A program made the translations under genes and the position numbers. A DNA stretch of 64,000 nucleotides, from NCBI GenBank assembly GCA_002929135.1, contig PESC01000058.1, positions 62,001 to 126,000 of the forward strand, read 5' to 3'. This document shows positions 46,889 to 54,717 of the stretch, piece after piece. The number at the start of each line of letters is the position of its first letter. Positions within the stretch are counted from its first letter, which is position 1. A model generated the notes under the pieces. That model had not been told where the DNA came from. It did no database searches and worked only from the letters and a program-made list of their open reading frames with translations. The DNA comes from Methylomonas sp. (GTDB taxonomy: Bacteria > Pseudomonadota > Gammaproteobacteria > Methylococcales > Methylomonadaceae).

Positions 46889-47197
46889 TTGCCAGCCGGC
46901 GTCAGAACCACATCACGCTTCTTCCTCGCTTCCCTGCGCAAAAAAGCCGGTATGGCTTTCCACGGAGATCGTGACAAGCAGAGAGAAATTTTGCATTCCC
47001 GGATAACCTCCTGGCCCCGCTGAAAACCAAGGTCATCAAACTGCGATGCTGCAAAGTGGCCAGGATGACGTTCTCAGGCAGAAAGCCATGAAGACAGCAT
47101 ACTGCTCTAATCAATGACGGGCGTTTGTCCGGATACGTTTTCTCGTTACCACGCCCTGCGTGGCGCACACGTTCGGAACGCAGAGCGTCCCGGCTTG
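46889..47197. other. Gene-free stretch
   Basis: No supported gene in these 309 bases. A degenerate REP-like pair (CCACGCCCTGCGTGGCG near 47149, then GGAACGCAGAGCGTCC near 47175) precedes the good palindrome at 47198. Confidence 0.5.
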
Positions 47198-47222
47198 CGT
47201 TCCCACACGGAGCGTGGGAACG
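47198..47222. repeat. REP-like palindrome
   Basis: CGTTCCCACACGGAGCGTGG, then GAACG: inverted halves CGTTCCCAC / GTGGGAACG around a short centre. Copy 1 of a family with five more copies between 49.3 and 54.6 kb. It directly abuts the start of the IS701-type fragment that follows. Confidence 0.85.
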
Positions 47223-47237
47223 CGGAAACGTCGGCGT

Positions 47238-47767
47238 CGATGGCAAGGAACCGGCATTTCTGCGCGGCGTGGATCAGTTGGACTGCCGCTTCGTCGCCGA
47301 TCTCCACTGCGATCAAGGTCTCTATCTGCAAGACCCGAAGCCCTGCGTCCCCGAGTGGTCAGCCCGCGGCAAGCGGCCCAGTCGACTCAAAGCGCAAGCC
47401 CCCTCGATCCGTGTTGACCCGTGGGCCGCCGAACAACCAGCCGAAGCCTCTGGCAGCGTTTGACGCGTCGAGACGACGAAAAAGGCCCCATCTCACCGCC
47501 GACTAGCTGCATACCCGGGCTTGGGTTTGGGGCGGCCAAGAAGACAACGCACGCCACTGGCATTTATGGGTGCGGCGCGAAGTGAGTGCCGACACCGTTT
47601 CACATTACTGCCTGCCCAACGCGCCGATCGGCACGCTCAGGCAAACCCTGGCGCGATTACAGGCGCAGCGTTTCTTCATCGAACAGAGCTTTCGCGAAGC
47701 CATGAGCGAATGTGGCATAGCTGACTACCAAGTCCGGCGCAGGGATGCCTGGCGGCATCACATGTAG
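47238..47767 (+). pseudogene. IS701-type transposase fragment, broken
   Basis: The + strand encodes DGKEPAFLRGVDQLDCRFVA and GLYLQDPKPCVPEW, then in another frame VWGGQEDNARHWHLWVRREV, SHYCLPNAPIGTLRQTLARL and FFIEQSFREAMSECGIADYQ. These match the 9.99-11.03 kb copy in the same order (VWVWDGQEENARCWHLLVRR, SHYCLSNAP). Here the DDE core is missing and the two pieces are out of frame. The frame stops at 47765-47767, next to an IS-terminus-like GGACTTACGCA. Confidence 0.7.
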
Positions 47768-47770
47768 GAC

Positions 47771-48526
47771 TTACGCATTGACGGAAGCCTGGAATTGAGG
47801 GTTCAAATATTCCTTGCCGCCCATGAAGCGGGTGATAAATGAAGCGACCACATCTTGATACAAGGCTTTCTGCCATTGGCAAGCATTGCGGATCATTTCG
47901 GTAAACTGCATGCGCTGCAGGTGAACATAGCCACATAAGGCGGCAAAGATGTGGTTGAGTATCGGGGTTTTGCGACGTACCTGGAGCTTTTCGATGTTGC
48001 ATACCTGCTTGATCATGCGGTGGTATTGCTCGATCTGCCAATGCTGGTCGTGCAGTTTCTGAAAATCGGTCTGCTTGAAGGCATCAAAAGCCGACTCTGC
48101 TGCCGACGCGCCGGACAGTTTCAGTGCCTGGGCGGTGGAGCGGGTAACGGTGGCAATGCGTTCGGCGGACAGGCCATAATCGGCGCCGGTCATGGCTAGC
48201 CGGGTGTAGAGTCCGGCGATGGCCTCAAAGCCGGTGCCGGTCTCCCGTGCCACGTCGTAAGCCAGCCGCTGCGCCGCCACGAATTCGGCTGAGGATTGCG
48301 TCACCAGCCTGAGCCGGGCATCGATCAGCTTGACCGAATCGGCCATGCTCACCAACTGCGGCAGCGCCCCCGCTATGTTCCAGCCCGCAAACGCCAGTGT
48401 GCCATAATGGCCGACGCGGGCCAGGCTGCCCCGCATACGGTCGAGCGAGTCTTGCATACGGCGGAGGTCCGCGTTGGCCTGCGCACTTTCTGCCAGAATT
48501 CTAAGCCTTACACTTAAATCTGCCAT
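47771..48526 (-). pseudogene. Phage tape-measure protein start fused to a transposase C-terminus
   Basis: A 251-residue open frame of two unrelated halves. Residues 1-146 (MADLSVRLRILAESAQANAD, then MQDSLDRMRGSLARVGHYG, FEAIAGLYTRLAMTGADYGL) are the helical N-terminus of a siphophage tape-measure protein. From about residue 150 the frame runs DFQKLHDQHWQIEQYHRMIK, IEKLQVRRKTPILNHIFAAL and CGYVHLQRMQ, a DDE transposase C-terminal region. Insertion thus cut the tape-measure gene (normally over 600 residues) and the reading frame happens to continue into the IS. Unlikely to make a working protein. Confidence 0.8.
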
Positions 48527-48529
48527 GGG

Positions 48530-48646
48530 TTAGCTTATGTTGATGTCGCTGTTAAGGTCGCTTGCCATCGGGGCCATGATTCCATTCGTGCCGCTGTTCA
48601 TAATAATCATGCCCTCCTGGTACTGGCGAATAATGGGGGTGCTCAT
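48530..48646 (-). CDS. Small phage-remnant ORF, 38 residues
   Basis: MSTPIIRQYQEGMIIMNSGT and then NGIMAPMASDLNSDINIS, ending 3 bases before the tape-measure start. AGGAGG lies inside the frame, 11 bases before the ATG at MNSGTNG, so a 23-residue form may be the real start. Its position just before the tape-measure gene is typical of short tail-module genes. Function unknown. Confidence 0.4.
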   Translation of the reverse strand: MSTPIIRQYQEGMIIMNSGTNGIMAPMASDLNSDINIS

Positions 48647-48748
48647 CGTGGCAACCCTTGTGCACCAGATGATAGAGGCTCGCAAGTAGCGCCCGGATGC
48701 GTTGCCGCGCTTTGGCGCTAAAACCGGAGTGACGAAGCACGACGCCCG

Positions 48749-48913
48749 TCACGCTCCAGGCCGCATCCCCTGCACGCTCTTCACCCAGGCATTCCAGTCT
48801 TTGGCGGCGGCCTGCCCGGCGCGAGCCGCGATGGCCTGGGTCAGCAGGCGCTCGCGCTCGATGCGCTGCGTCGCCGCCAGAAAATCCCGCGCGTCCGTCC
48901 ACGGCAGTTCCAT
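48749..48913 (-). CDS. Second frame of a tail assembly chaperone (T-like)
   Basis: 54 residues from ATG48913 (MELPWTDARDFLAATQRIER...). The ATG overlaps the stop of the preceding chaperone gene (TAATG). The same frame remains open further upstream and reads WVARLVGAGFGYADV before MELPW, so as in lambda gpG-gpGT a ribosomal frameshift from the upstream gene might produce a longer fused protein. No slippery heptamer is obvious by eye. Short helical product; sequence style fits tail chaperone C-termini. Confidence 0.5.
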   Translation of the reverse strand: MELPWTDARDFLAATQRIERERLLTQAIAARAGQAAAKDWNAWVKSVQGMRPGA

Positions 48914-49257
48914 TACGTCGGCGTAGCCGAAGCCTGCCCCGACGAGGCGGGCAACCCAGGCGTGCCACCAGTGACGATCGCCAGCCGGTCGGCGGCGACG
49001 GTCAGCTTGGGCAGCACGCTGTGGGCGAAAAAATCGGTGTTGACCTCGATGACCTGGCTGGCCAGGTCGATCAGCACATCGGGCGTCTGCTCGTCCAGCC
49101 AGGCGCGATCGACATCCGCGCCCAGTGCCGTGGCCGTGATAACAGCGTCGGCATGGCGGGTTAGGCTGCCCAGTAGGTCGCCCGCTGCCAAGTCGTGGGC
49201 TATGGGTTCGATGGCCCGCAAAAACGCGGGCAGGTGTTTGATTTTGATCGGTGTCAT
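48913..49257 (-). CDS. Tail assembly chaperone-like phage protein
   Basis: 114 residues from ATG49257 (MTPIKIKHLPAFLRAIEPIA). Helical, with LLGSLTRHADAVITATALGA and NTDFFAHSVLPKLTVAADRL. Located between the major tail protein gene and the tape-measure gene, where siphophages put the tail assembly chaperone pair. It overlaps the next frame at TAATG. The frame is open upstream to 49392 but that part runs through REP palindromes and is not protein-like, so the ATG is preferred. Confidence 0.6.
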   Translation of the reverse strand: MTPIKIKHLPAFLRAIEPIAHDLAAGDLLGSLTRHADAVITATALGADVDRAWLDEQTPDVLIDLASQVIEVNTDFFAHSVLPKLTVAADRLAIVTGGTPGLPASSGQASATPT

Positions 49258-49314
49258 GGGGGAATGGTGAGTGGTGAATGGTGGGTGGTGAGTGGCCGAC
49301 TCAAGCCCAGCCCT

Positions 49315-49340
49315 GGTTCCCACGCTCTGCGTGGGAATCC
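49315..49340. repeat. REP-like palindrome
   Basis: GGTTCCCACGCTCTGCGTGG then GAATCC; inverted halves of the same 25-base family. It sits in the gap between the chaperone-like and major-tail genes. Confidence 0.85.
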
Positions 49341-49383
49341 ATACCGCGCGAACACGAACCCCCGAATCTTCGCGTCCGGTCTG

Positions 49384-49408
49384 CATTCCCACGCAGAGCG
49401 TGGGAACG
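49384..49408. repeat. REP-like palindrome
   Basis: CATTCCCACGCAGAGCGTGG then GAACG, inverse orientation of the previous copy. Part of a local duplication: GTCTGCATTCCCACGCAGAG recurs at about 49435, and the sequence after both palindromes continues ACGAGAGAG. Confidence 0.85.
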
Positions 49409-49438
49409 AGAGAGAACCCCTAGTCTTCAGGTGCGTCT

Positions 49439-49486
49439 GCATTCCCACGCAGAGCGTGGGAACGAGAGAGCAGAGCGTGGGAACCA
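49439..49486. repeat. REP-like palindrome plus half-copy
   Basis: GCATTCCCACGCAGAGCGTG then GGAACGAGAGAG and a second half-site GCAGAGCGTGGGAACC ending at 49486. Third copy in 170 bases. Confidence 0.8.
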
Positions 49487-49518
49487 GCGTCAGGAGGTAC
49501 TCACCAGTCATCCGGGCC

Positions 49519-50271
49519 TCAGGTATACGTCACCGGGTCGCGCAGATACAGGTCGGCGCTTTCGCCGTCCATCAGTACGCACGAGCCGGTCAGCGTCATC
49601 GTCTGGTAATCGTCGCCGATCAGGGCAATATCACCATCGGGCGACAGGGTGACTTTGGGCACGTCGAGGATGGCGTGGGCGCCGGTCTCGGAGTTGACCA
49701 GACGGCCCAGCAAGCGGACATCCACCTTGCTTTCAGTGCCGACGCGGATGCTGGTACCGCTGATGGCGCCGTAGCTGTAGTTGACCAGCACCGTGGCATT
49801 GTTGGCAATGGCGCCGGTGGACAGGCTGCGGATCATGCCCAGGCGGGCATCGACTTCATAATCGATGCCGAGCGTCCGGGTGGCGATGACCACTGCCGAT
49901 ACGTTGGCTTGCGCCAACTTGTACCATTTGTCGTGCTCCATACTGGCGACCGATTCCGCCGTGACGGTGCCGCCGGTGAGGCTGTGGGCGGCGACACTGC
50001 CCAGCAGGAACAGGGCGTACAGGTCGGCGTTGGCGGCGTTGGCGCTCAGGCTGATCTGGGTGGGGTTGCTGCGGGCAAAGGAGCCGCGCACCTTGCCGGA
50101 TTGGCCGACCAGTCGCGAGCGGCGCTCCTGGACCTCGTTGGACACGGTCAGGCTGAGCGCCGTCACCTCGAACGGGCCGATGGCCTTGTGGCCGAGCACG
50201 CCGCCGATGTAGCGCTGGGCGTGAATGTTACCCTCATAAATCAGGCCTTGTTGTGCGTTCAAATCGGGCAT
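49519..50271 (-). CDS. Phage major tail (tube) protein
   Basis: 250 residues, mostly beta strand. It begins MPDLNAQQGLIYEGNIHAQR and includes ISLSANAANADLYALFLLGS and GTSIRVGTESKVDVRLLGRL. The size, composition and place (after the terminator and before the chaperone genes) are those of siphophage tail-tube proteins. The identification is from context plus style; no sharp motif is available. The frame is intact. Confidence 0.7.
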   Translation of the reverse strand: MPDLNAQQGLIYEGNIHAQRYIGGVLGHKAIGPFEVTALSLTVSNEVQERRSRLVGQSGKVRGSFARSNPTQISLSANAANADLYALFLLGSVAAHSLTGGTVTAESVASMEHDKWYKLAQANVSAVVIATRTLGIDYEVDARLGMIRSLSTGAIANNATVLVNYSYGAISGTSIRVGTESKVDVRLLGRLVNSETGAHAILDVPKVTLSPDGDIALIGDDYQTMTLTGSCVLMDGESADLYLRDPVTYT

Positions 50272-50275
50272 GGCG

Positions 50276-50452
50276 TTAGTCCTCTATGATGTGGTGTTGC
50301 CGCAACCAGGCGGCGGTGTCGGCATCGACATCGATGCTGCCCCCCCTGGGGATGGCGATGCCGTGATGGCTGTGATGATCGACGGCAATGCGCACGCTGA
50401 TCGTCGCGGTGCTGTCTTCGGGTTCGGTGCGGGTGGATTGGGGTTTGGTCAT
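50276..50452 (-). CDS. Small phage tail-module protein, 58 residues
   Basis: MTKPQSTRTEPEDSTATISV then RIAVDHHSHHGIAIPRGGSI, ending DTAAWLRQHHIIED. The His-rich centre and the ending (W-L-x-x-x-x-I-I-x-D) are like small phage proteins found upstream of tail-tube genes. It ends 4 bases before the tail-tube ATG, which supports a real gene. Function unknown. Confidence 0.55.
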   Translation of the reverse strand: MTKPQSTRTEPEDSTATISVRIAVDHHSHHGIAIPRGGSIDVDADTAAWLRQHHIIED

Positions 50453-50501
50453 GGTGATTATTGGTGCGTGGTGAATGATGAGTGGCGAGTGGCTAGACTC
50501 T

Positions 50502-50526
50502 CGTTCCCACGCTCCGCGTGGGAATG
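50502..50526. repeat. REP-like palindrome
   Basis: CGTTCCCACGCTCCGCGTGG then GAATG, between the 58-residue gene and the tail-terminator gene, overlapping neither. Confidence 0.85.
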
Positions 50527-50533
50527 CAGACGG

Positions 50534-50974
50534 TCACGGGCTGGCCGCTCCAATTACGGCCTTTACGGCAAAATGCAGGGTGAACTCAGCGTATCCCGCG
50601 CTGTAATAAGGCAGGTCGCGGCCTGTGTAGCGGAACGGTTGGTGCTGCATGGCGGGTTGCTCGACGCTCCAGCGGTGCAGCGCCTGCACCACGGCTTGCA
50701 TCAAGCAGCCTGCCACCTGCTCGGTCTGGCCGTGGTCGCGCTGGCTGGATTGATGGGCAACAATGATCGTCGCATCCCAATCCTGTACCTCCAAAAATGG
50801 CATCAGCACACCGCTGTTATCGCTGGGTTCCCCTGCGCCGGGCTGGACGATGCAGGCGGGCAGCAGCGGGCCTATGTCGCGCAATCCGGCCAGCACCGAG
50901 GCGTTGCTGATGGTGACGAAGCCTTGGGTCTGGCGGCGGATGCGGTCGATGATGAGGGGTTGCAGGTGCAGCAT
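50534..50974 (-). CDS. Phage tail terminator-like protein (Gp37/DUF1834-like)
   Basis: 146 residues. MLHLQPLIIDRIRRQTQGFV, then CIVQPGAGEPSDNSGVLMPF and LEVQDWDATIIVAHQSSQRD; the ending has HRWSVEQPAMQHQPFRYTGR. The layout agrees with tail terminator (Mu Gp37-like) proteins lying between the Z-type minor tail protein and the tail tube. Frame intact. Named on similarity of style and order. Confidence 0.6.
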   Translation of the reverse strand: MLHLQPLIIDRIRRQTQGFVTISNASVLAGLRDIGPLLPACIVQPGAGEPSDNSGVLMPFLEVQDWDATIIVAHQSSQRDHGQTEQVAGCLMQAVVQALHRWSVEQPAMQHQPFRYTGRDLPYYSAGYAEFTLHFAVKAVIGAASP

Positions 50975-50978
50975 AGCG

Positions 50979-51488
50979 TCAGCTCAGCGCCGGGTTGAGC
51001 TGGCGCAGCCGGTCTGCCAGCCTGGCTCGCAGCTCGCGCCCGGCGTCGGCGGCCACGCTGCGGGCGACGGCGGGGCCTGCGCTGAGATCGACGGTTTGTT
51101 CCACCAAGCCCAAGCGGCTCTGCCCTCCGCGTTTGAAGATGCCGACATGGCCGGATTGCATACGGACGACGAAACTGTCGGGGAAGAAGTAATCCCCGGC
51201 AAATGCGCCTTGCGGGTCTTGTTTCACTCTGCCGACATAGGCGGCCTTGACCGGGTTGTAGCCTAGCCAGACCGTGCCGGATTCCGGGCGGCGTCGGGTT
51301 TTGATGCGTACTCGACGGAACACGCGGGCCGGTAGGCCGGTGCGGGCGATCATCTGGGCCTGTAAGCGCTGGCGGGCATAGGTCACCGTGGTACCGATGG
51401 CCGAGCGACGGGCGCGGGCGATCTGGCCGGGCAAGGCGGTGATGAGGCTTTGCAGTGCCTGGTCGTCCAGGCTGATCGTCATCCGCAT
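50979..51488 (-). CDS. Phage minor tail protein Z-like (HK97 gp10-type)
   Basis: 169 residues. Start MRMTISLDDQALQSLITALP; then AIGTTVTYARQRLQAQMIAR, RRVRIKTRRRPESGTVWLGY and DSFVVRMQSGHVGIFKRGGQ. The GHVGxFxR motif and length are those of prophage minor tail protein Z (neck region). ATG51488 overlaps the end of the previous small frame. Intact. Confidence 0.72.
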   Translation of the reverse strand: MRMTISLDDQALQSLITALPGQIARARRSAIGTTVTYARQRLQAQMIARTGLPARVFRRVRIKTRRRPESGTVWLGYNPVKAAYVGRVKQDPQGAFAGDYFFPDSFVVRMQSGHVGIFKRGGQSRLGLVEQTVDLSAGPAVARSVAADAGRELRARLADRLRQLNPALS

Positions 51489-51604
51489 CTGTCCTCTGCC
51501 ACATAGGGCCGCAAGGTGAGCGTGCTCATGCCGCTGCGGTAGATCACCGGCTCGGAAAAGACGGCCAGGGCGGCGGCGTTGACGAGGCTGTCCAGGGTAG
51601 TCAT
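51479..51604 (-). CDS. Short head-tail joining remnant, 41 residues
   Basis: MTTLDSLVNAAALAVFSEPV, then IYRSGMSTLTLRPYVAEDRC and a stop. The start resembles the N-terminal part of head-tail joining proteins of about 100 residues (FxEPVxYR), so the product is probably truncated internally. It overlaps the Z-like gene start by 10 bases. Confidence 0.45.
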   Translation of the reverse strand: MTTLDSLVNAAALAVFSEPVIYRSGMSTLTLRPYVAEDRCG

Positions 51605-51608
51605 GGCG

Positions 51609-51739
51609 TTAGGTTTCCCGCCAGAAAATGATCGGTACGCCGGGAGGGGCCCAGGACAACCCGCCGATCACCGGATCAAGCGGGGCACTACCCGGCGTCA
51701 GCGTGGACAGGTAGACACTGGCCAAGGCGGCGCCAATGG
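51609..51739 (-). pseudogene. C-terminal remnant of a phage structural gene
   Basis: The last 42 or so codons (GAALASVYLSTLTPGSAPLD, ending SWAPPGVPIIFWRET) of a gene whose 5' part is gone; an in-frame stop lies just upstream at about 51744. This is the left-hand edge of the prophage remnant: no head genes follow. Confidence 0.55.
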
Positions 51740-52046
51740 CTCATGATCATTTTGGGCGGACGAATAAGACACCTATTATCCTTTATTTATCATTGCTTTA
51801 CATGGATTTCGCTGGGCGATAGCGCGGACTAAGGTTATTCACATCCGTTGGTGATAAAGCCAAGGTGTAAAAAAAACTGACACATAGGAGGATGTTGAAT
51901 TGACCGATTTTCCATATCCCTCAATAACCCTGCGCACGCATGAACGTGACAAAAACACCGGCAGTGTGGCTCGTTGTCGTGATTGATTGCTGATTGGCGT
52001 ATCCTGCAATACCCTTTTCAATATCGCGGGATTCAAGGAGTACATC
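51740..52046. other. Gene-free stretch before ppsA
   Basis: About 305 bases with no supported gene. It is AT-richer than its flanks. AGGAGG at about 51890 precedes ATGTTGAATTGA, a dead two-codon frame. AAGGAG at 52035-52040 is the ppsA ribosome-binding site. Confidence 0.5.
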
Positions 52047-54440
52047 ATGTCGAATACCTATCACTACATCCGCTGGTTCAATGAGCTGACGATCAATGAC
52101 ATTGCGCTGGTCGGCGGCAAGAATGCCTCGCTGGGTGAAATGTATCGCGAACTGGGGCAGGCAGGCATCCAGGTGCCCAATGGTTTTGCCATTACCGCCG
52201 AAGCCTATCGCCACGTACTCGACCGGGCCGGGGTCTGGCCGCAGTTACACGATGCGCTCGACGGCCTCGATGCCCACGATGTCAACGACCTGGCCCGCCG
52301 CGCCGCCCGCGCCCGCGAGCTGGTTTATGCGGCGGCCTTGCCGAACGACTTGCAGGCCGAGATTCACCATGCCTTTGCCGAGCTTCAGCGCGAATACGGC
52401 GATGATCTCAGTGTGGCGGTCAGAAGCTCGGCCACCGCCGAAGACCTGCCGACTGCCAGTTTTGCCGGTCAGCAGGATACTTACCTCAACATCCATGGTG
52501 GCCAGGCGCTGATCGACGCCTGCAAACGCTGTTTTGCCAGCCTGTTCACCGATCGCGCCATTCATTACCGTGTCGTTCAGGGCTTCGACCATTTCAGTGT
52601 CGGCCTGTCGGTTGGCGTGATGAAAATGGTGCGCTCCGACCTGGCCGCCAGCGGTGTGATGTTTTCGCTCGATACCGAATCGGGTTTCGACGACGTGGTG
52701 TTCATCACGGCCGCCTACGGCCTGGGCGAAAACGTGGTGCAAGGGGCGGTCGATCCCGATGAGTTTTACGTACACAAGCCCACCTTCGGGCTAGGCTATC
52801 GCGCCGTGCTGAAGCGCAATCTGGGCGCCAAGAAAATCAGGATGATCTACGCCGAGGGCCGTACCCGCGAGGCCACGCACAACGTGGTGACAGCGAACGA
52901 CGAGCGTCGCCGCTTCTGCATCAGCGATGATGAGGTGCTGCAACTGGCCGGTCATGCGCTGACCATCGAACGCCACTACGGCAGGGCTATGGATATGGAA
53001 TGGGCCAAGGATGGGCTGGACGGCCAGCTCTATATCGTGCAGGCCAGGCCGGAAACCGTGGCGTCGCAACGCAGCGTTCAGATGATGAAACACTACCGGC
53101 TGCAAGGCAGCGGCCCGGTTCTGCTGACTGGCCGCGCCGTGGGCGGCTCGATTGCGGCAGGCCGGGTTCGGGTGATCGACCACGTTGCCAAGCTGAACAG
53201 CTTCAAGGCCGGTGAAATCCTGGTGGCCGACATGACCACGCCGGACTGGGAGCCGGTGATGAAAATGGCGGCGGCGATCGTCACCAATCGCGGTGGCCGC
53301 ACCTGTCATGCCGCGATCGTCGCCCGCGAGCTGGGCGTATCGGCGGTCATCGGCTGCGACCAGGCCACGACGGTTCTACAGACCGGCAGCGAAGTCACCG
53401 TGTCCTGTGCCGAGGGCGATGTCGGCAAGGTGTATCAGGGTCGGCTGCCGTTTGTGATCGATGAAGTCGATCTGAGCCAGATGCCGCGCCCAAAAACCCG
53501 AATCATGCTCAATCTCGGCAACCCGGAACTGGCGTTCAAACACCGTTTTTTGCCGAACGACGGCGTTGGCCTGGCGCGCATGGAATTCATCATCACCCAG
53601 TACATCCAGGCCCATCCGATGGCCTTGATTCACCCTGAGCGAGTGACCGATGACGGCGAGCGCCAGCAATTGCGCGAACTGACGGCAGGCTACGCAAGGC
53701 CCGAGGATTTCTTCACCCAGCGCTTGTCCGAAGGTGTCGCCACCATCGCCGCAGCGTTTTACCCCAAGCCGGTGGTGGTGCGGATGTCGGATTTCAAGAC
53801 CAACGAATACGCCAGCTTGCTGGGCGGGCGCGGCTTCGAGCAAGACGAGGCCAATCCGATGATAGGTTTTCGCGGCGCCTCGCGCTACGTGCATCCGGCC
53901 TATGCCGAAGCCTTCGCGCTGGAATGCGCCGCGATAAAGCGGGTTCGCGATGGCATGGGGTTGCGCAATGTCATCCTGATGATTCCGTTCTGCCGACGCA
54001 TCGACGAGGCGCACAAGGTGCTGGATTTCATGGCGCGATGCGGTTTGCGCCGGGGCGACAACGGCCTGGAAATTTACGTGATGTGCGAGATACCCAACAA
54101 CGTCATTCAAATCGATGCCTTTGCCGAATGGTTCGACGGTTTTTCGATTGGCTCCAACGACCTGACGCAACTGACGCTGGGTGTCGACCGCGATTCCGCC
54201 ATCGTCGCCGACGCCTTCGATGAACGCGACCCCGGCGTCAAGGCCATGATGCGCATGGCGGTGGAAGGTGCCCGCCGCAACGGTCGGCACTGCGGTTTGT
54301 GCGGCCAGGCACCATCGGATTACCCGGACATGGCGGCGTATCTGGTCGAAATCGGCATCGATTCGATAAGCTTGAACCCCGATACGGTATTGCAGACCAC
54401 GCAAATGATTGTGGAGCTGGAGCGGCGGCTAGGGCGCTGA
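52047..54440 (+). CDS. ppsA: Phosphoenolpyruvate synthase
   Basis: 797 residues. Makes PEP from pyruvate and ATP via a phospho-His. N-terminal ATP-grasp part: ALVGGKNASLGEMYRELGQ and VAVRSSATAEDLPTASFAGQ. The mobile phospho-His domain is in NRGGRTCHAAIVARELGVSA (His of TCHAA). The C-terminal PEP-binding barrel includes GVGLARMEFIITQYIQAHPM, GFEQDEANPMIGFRGASRY and CGLCGQAPSDYP. ATG52047 is set by AAGGAG; the frame is open further up but without a ribosome site. Works with ppc on the PEP node. Confidence 0.97.
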   Translation: MSNTYHYIRWFNELTINDIALVGGKNASLGEMYRELGQAGIQVPNGFAITAEAYRHVLDRAGVWPQLHDALDGLDAHDVNDLARRAARARELVYAAALPNDLQAEIHHAFAELQREYGDDLSVAVRSSATAEDLPTASFAGQQDTYLNIHGGQALIDACKRCFASLFTDRAIHYRVVQGFDHFSVGLSVGVMKMVRSDLAASGVMFSLDTESGFDDVVFITAAYGLGENVVQGAVDPDEFYVHKPTFGLGYRAVLKRNLGAKKIRMIYAEGRTREATHNVVTANDERRRFCISDDEVLQLAGHALTIERHYGRAMDMEWAKDGLDGQLYIVQARPETVASQRSVQMMKHYRLQGSGPVLLTGRAVGGSIAAGRVRVIDHVAKLNSFKAGEILVADMTTPDWEPVMKMAAAIVTNRGGRTCHAAIVARELGVSAVIGCDQATTVLQTGSEVTVSCAEGDVGKVYQGRLPFVIDEVDLSQMPRPKTRIMLNLGNPELAFKHRFLPNDGVGLARMEFIITQYIQAHPMALIHPERVTDDGERQQLRELTAGYARPEDFFTQRLSEGVATIAAAFYPKPVVVRMSDFKTNEYASLLGGRGFEQDEANPMIGFRGASRYVHPAYAEAFALECAAIKRVRDGMGLRNVILMIPFCRRIDEAHKVLDFMARCGLRRGDNGLEIYVMCEIPNNVIQIDAFAEWFDGFSIGSNDLTQLTLGVDRDSAIVADAFDERDPGVKAMMRMAVEGARRNGRHCGLCGQAPSDYPDMAAYLVEIGIDSISLNPDTVLQTTQMIVELERRLGR

Positions 54441-54531
54441 TGAGCAAGTTGCAGGCAATCGCTTGAAAAGTGCGCTATTTCACATAGATGCGAGGCATAT
54501 CACGCAATAAATGCGATGACCATCGCATTTC

Positions 54532-54579
54532 TCGTTCCCACGCTCTGCGTTCTGGTTCCCACGGCCTCCGTGGGAACCC
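54532..54579. repeat. REP-like palindrome pair
   Basis: CGTTCCCACGCTCTGCG, four bases, then GGTTCCCACGGCCTCCGTGG and GAACC: one half copy plus one complete, slightly varied copy. Sits in the ppsA/PEP-CTERM gap. The remaining gap holds nothing else I can support. Confidence 0.8.
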
Positions 54580-54717
54580 ATACCTGACCGACCTGGGTTT
54601 TGAGTGCTGGCATTCATTTTGCATACATTCGCCTGACAGTGGCCTGGCGGCATGGGCGTCGCTCATTTCACGGCGCTGCAAAAACGTTCAATACTCAATA
54701 TCAGCGAGGCAACCCCC

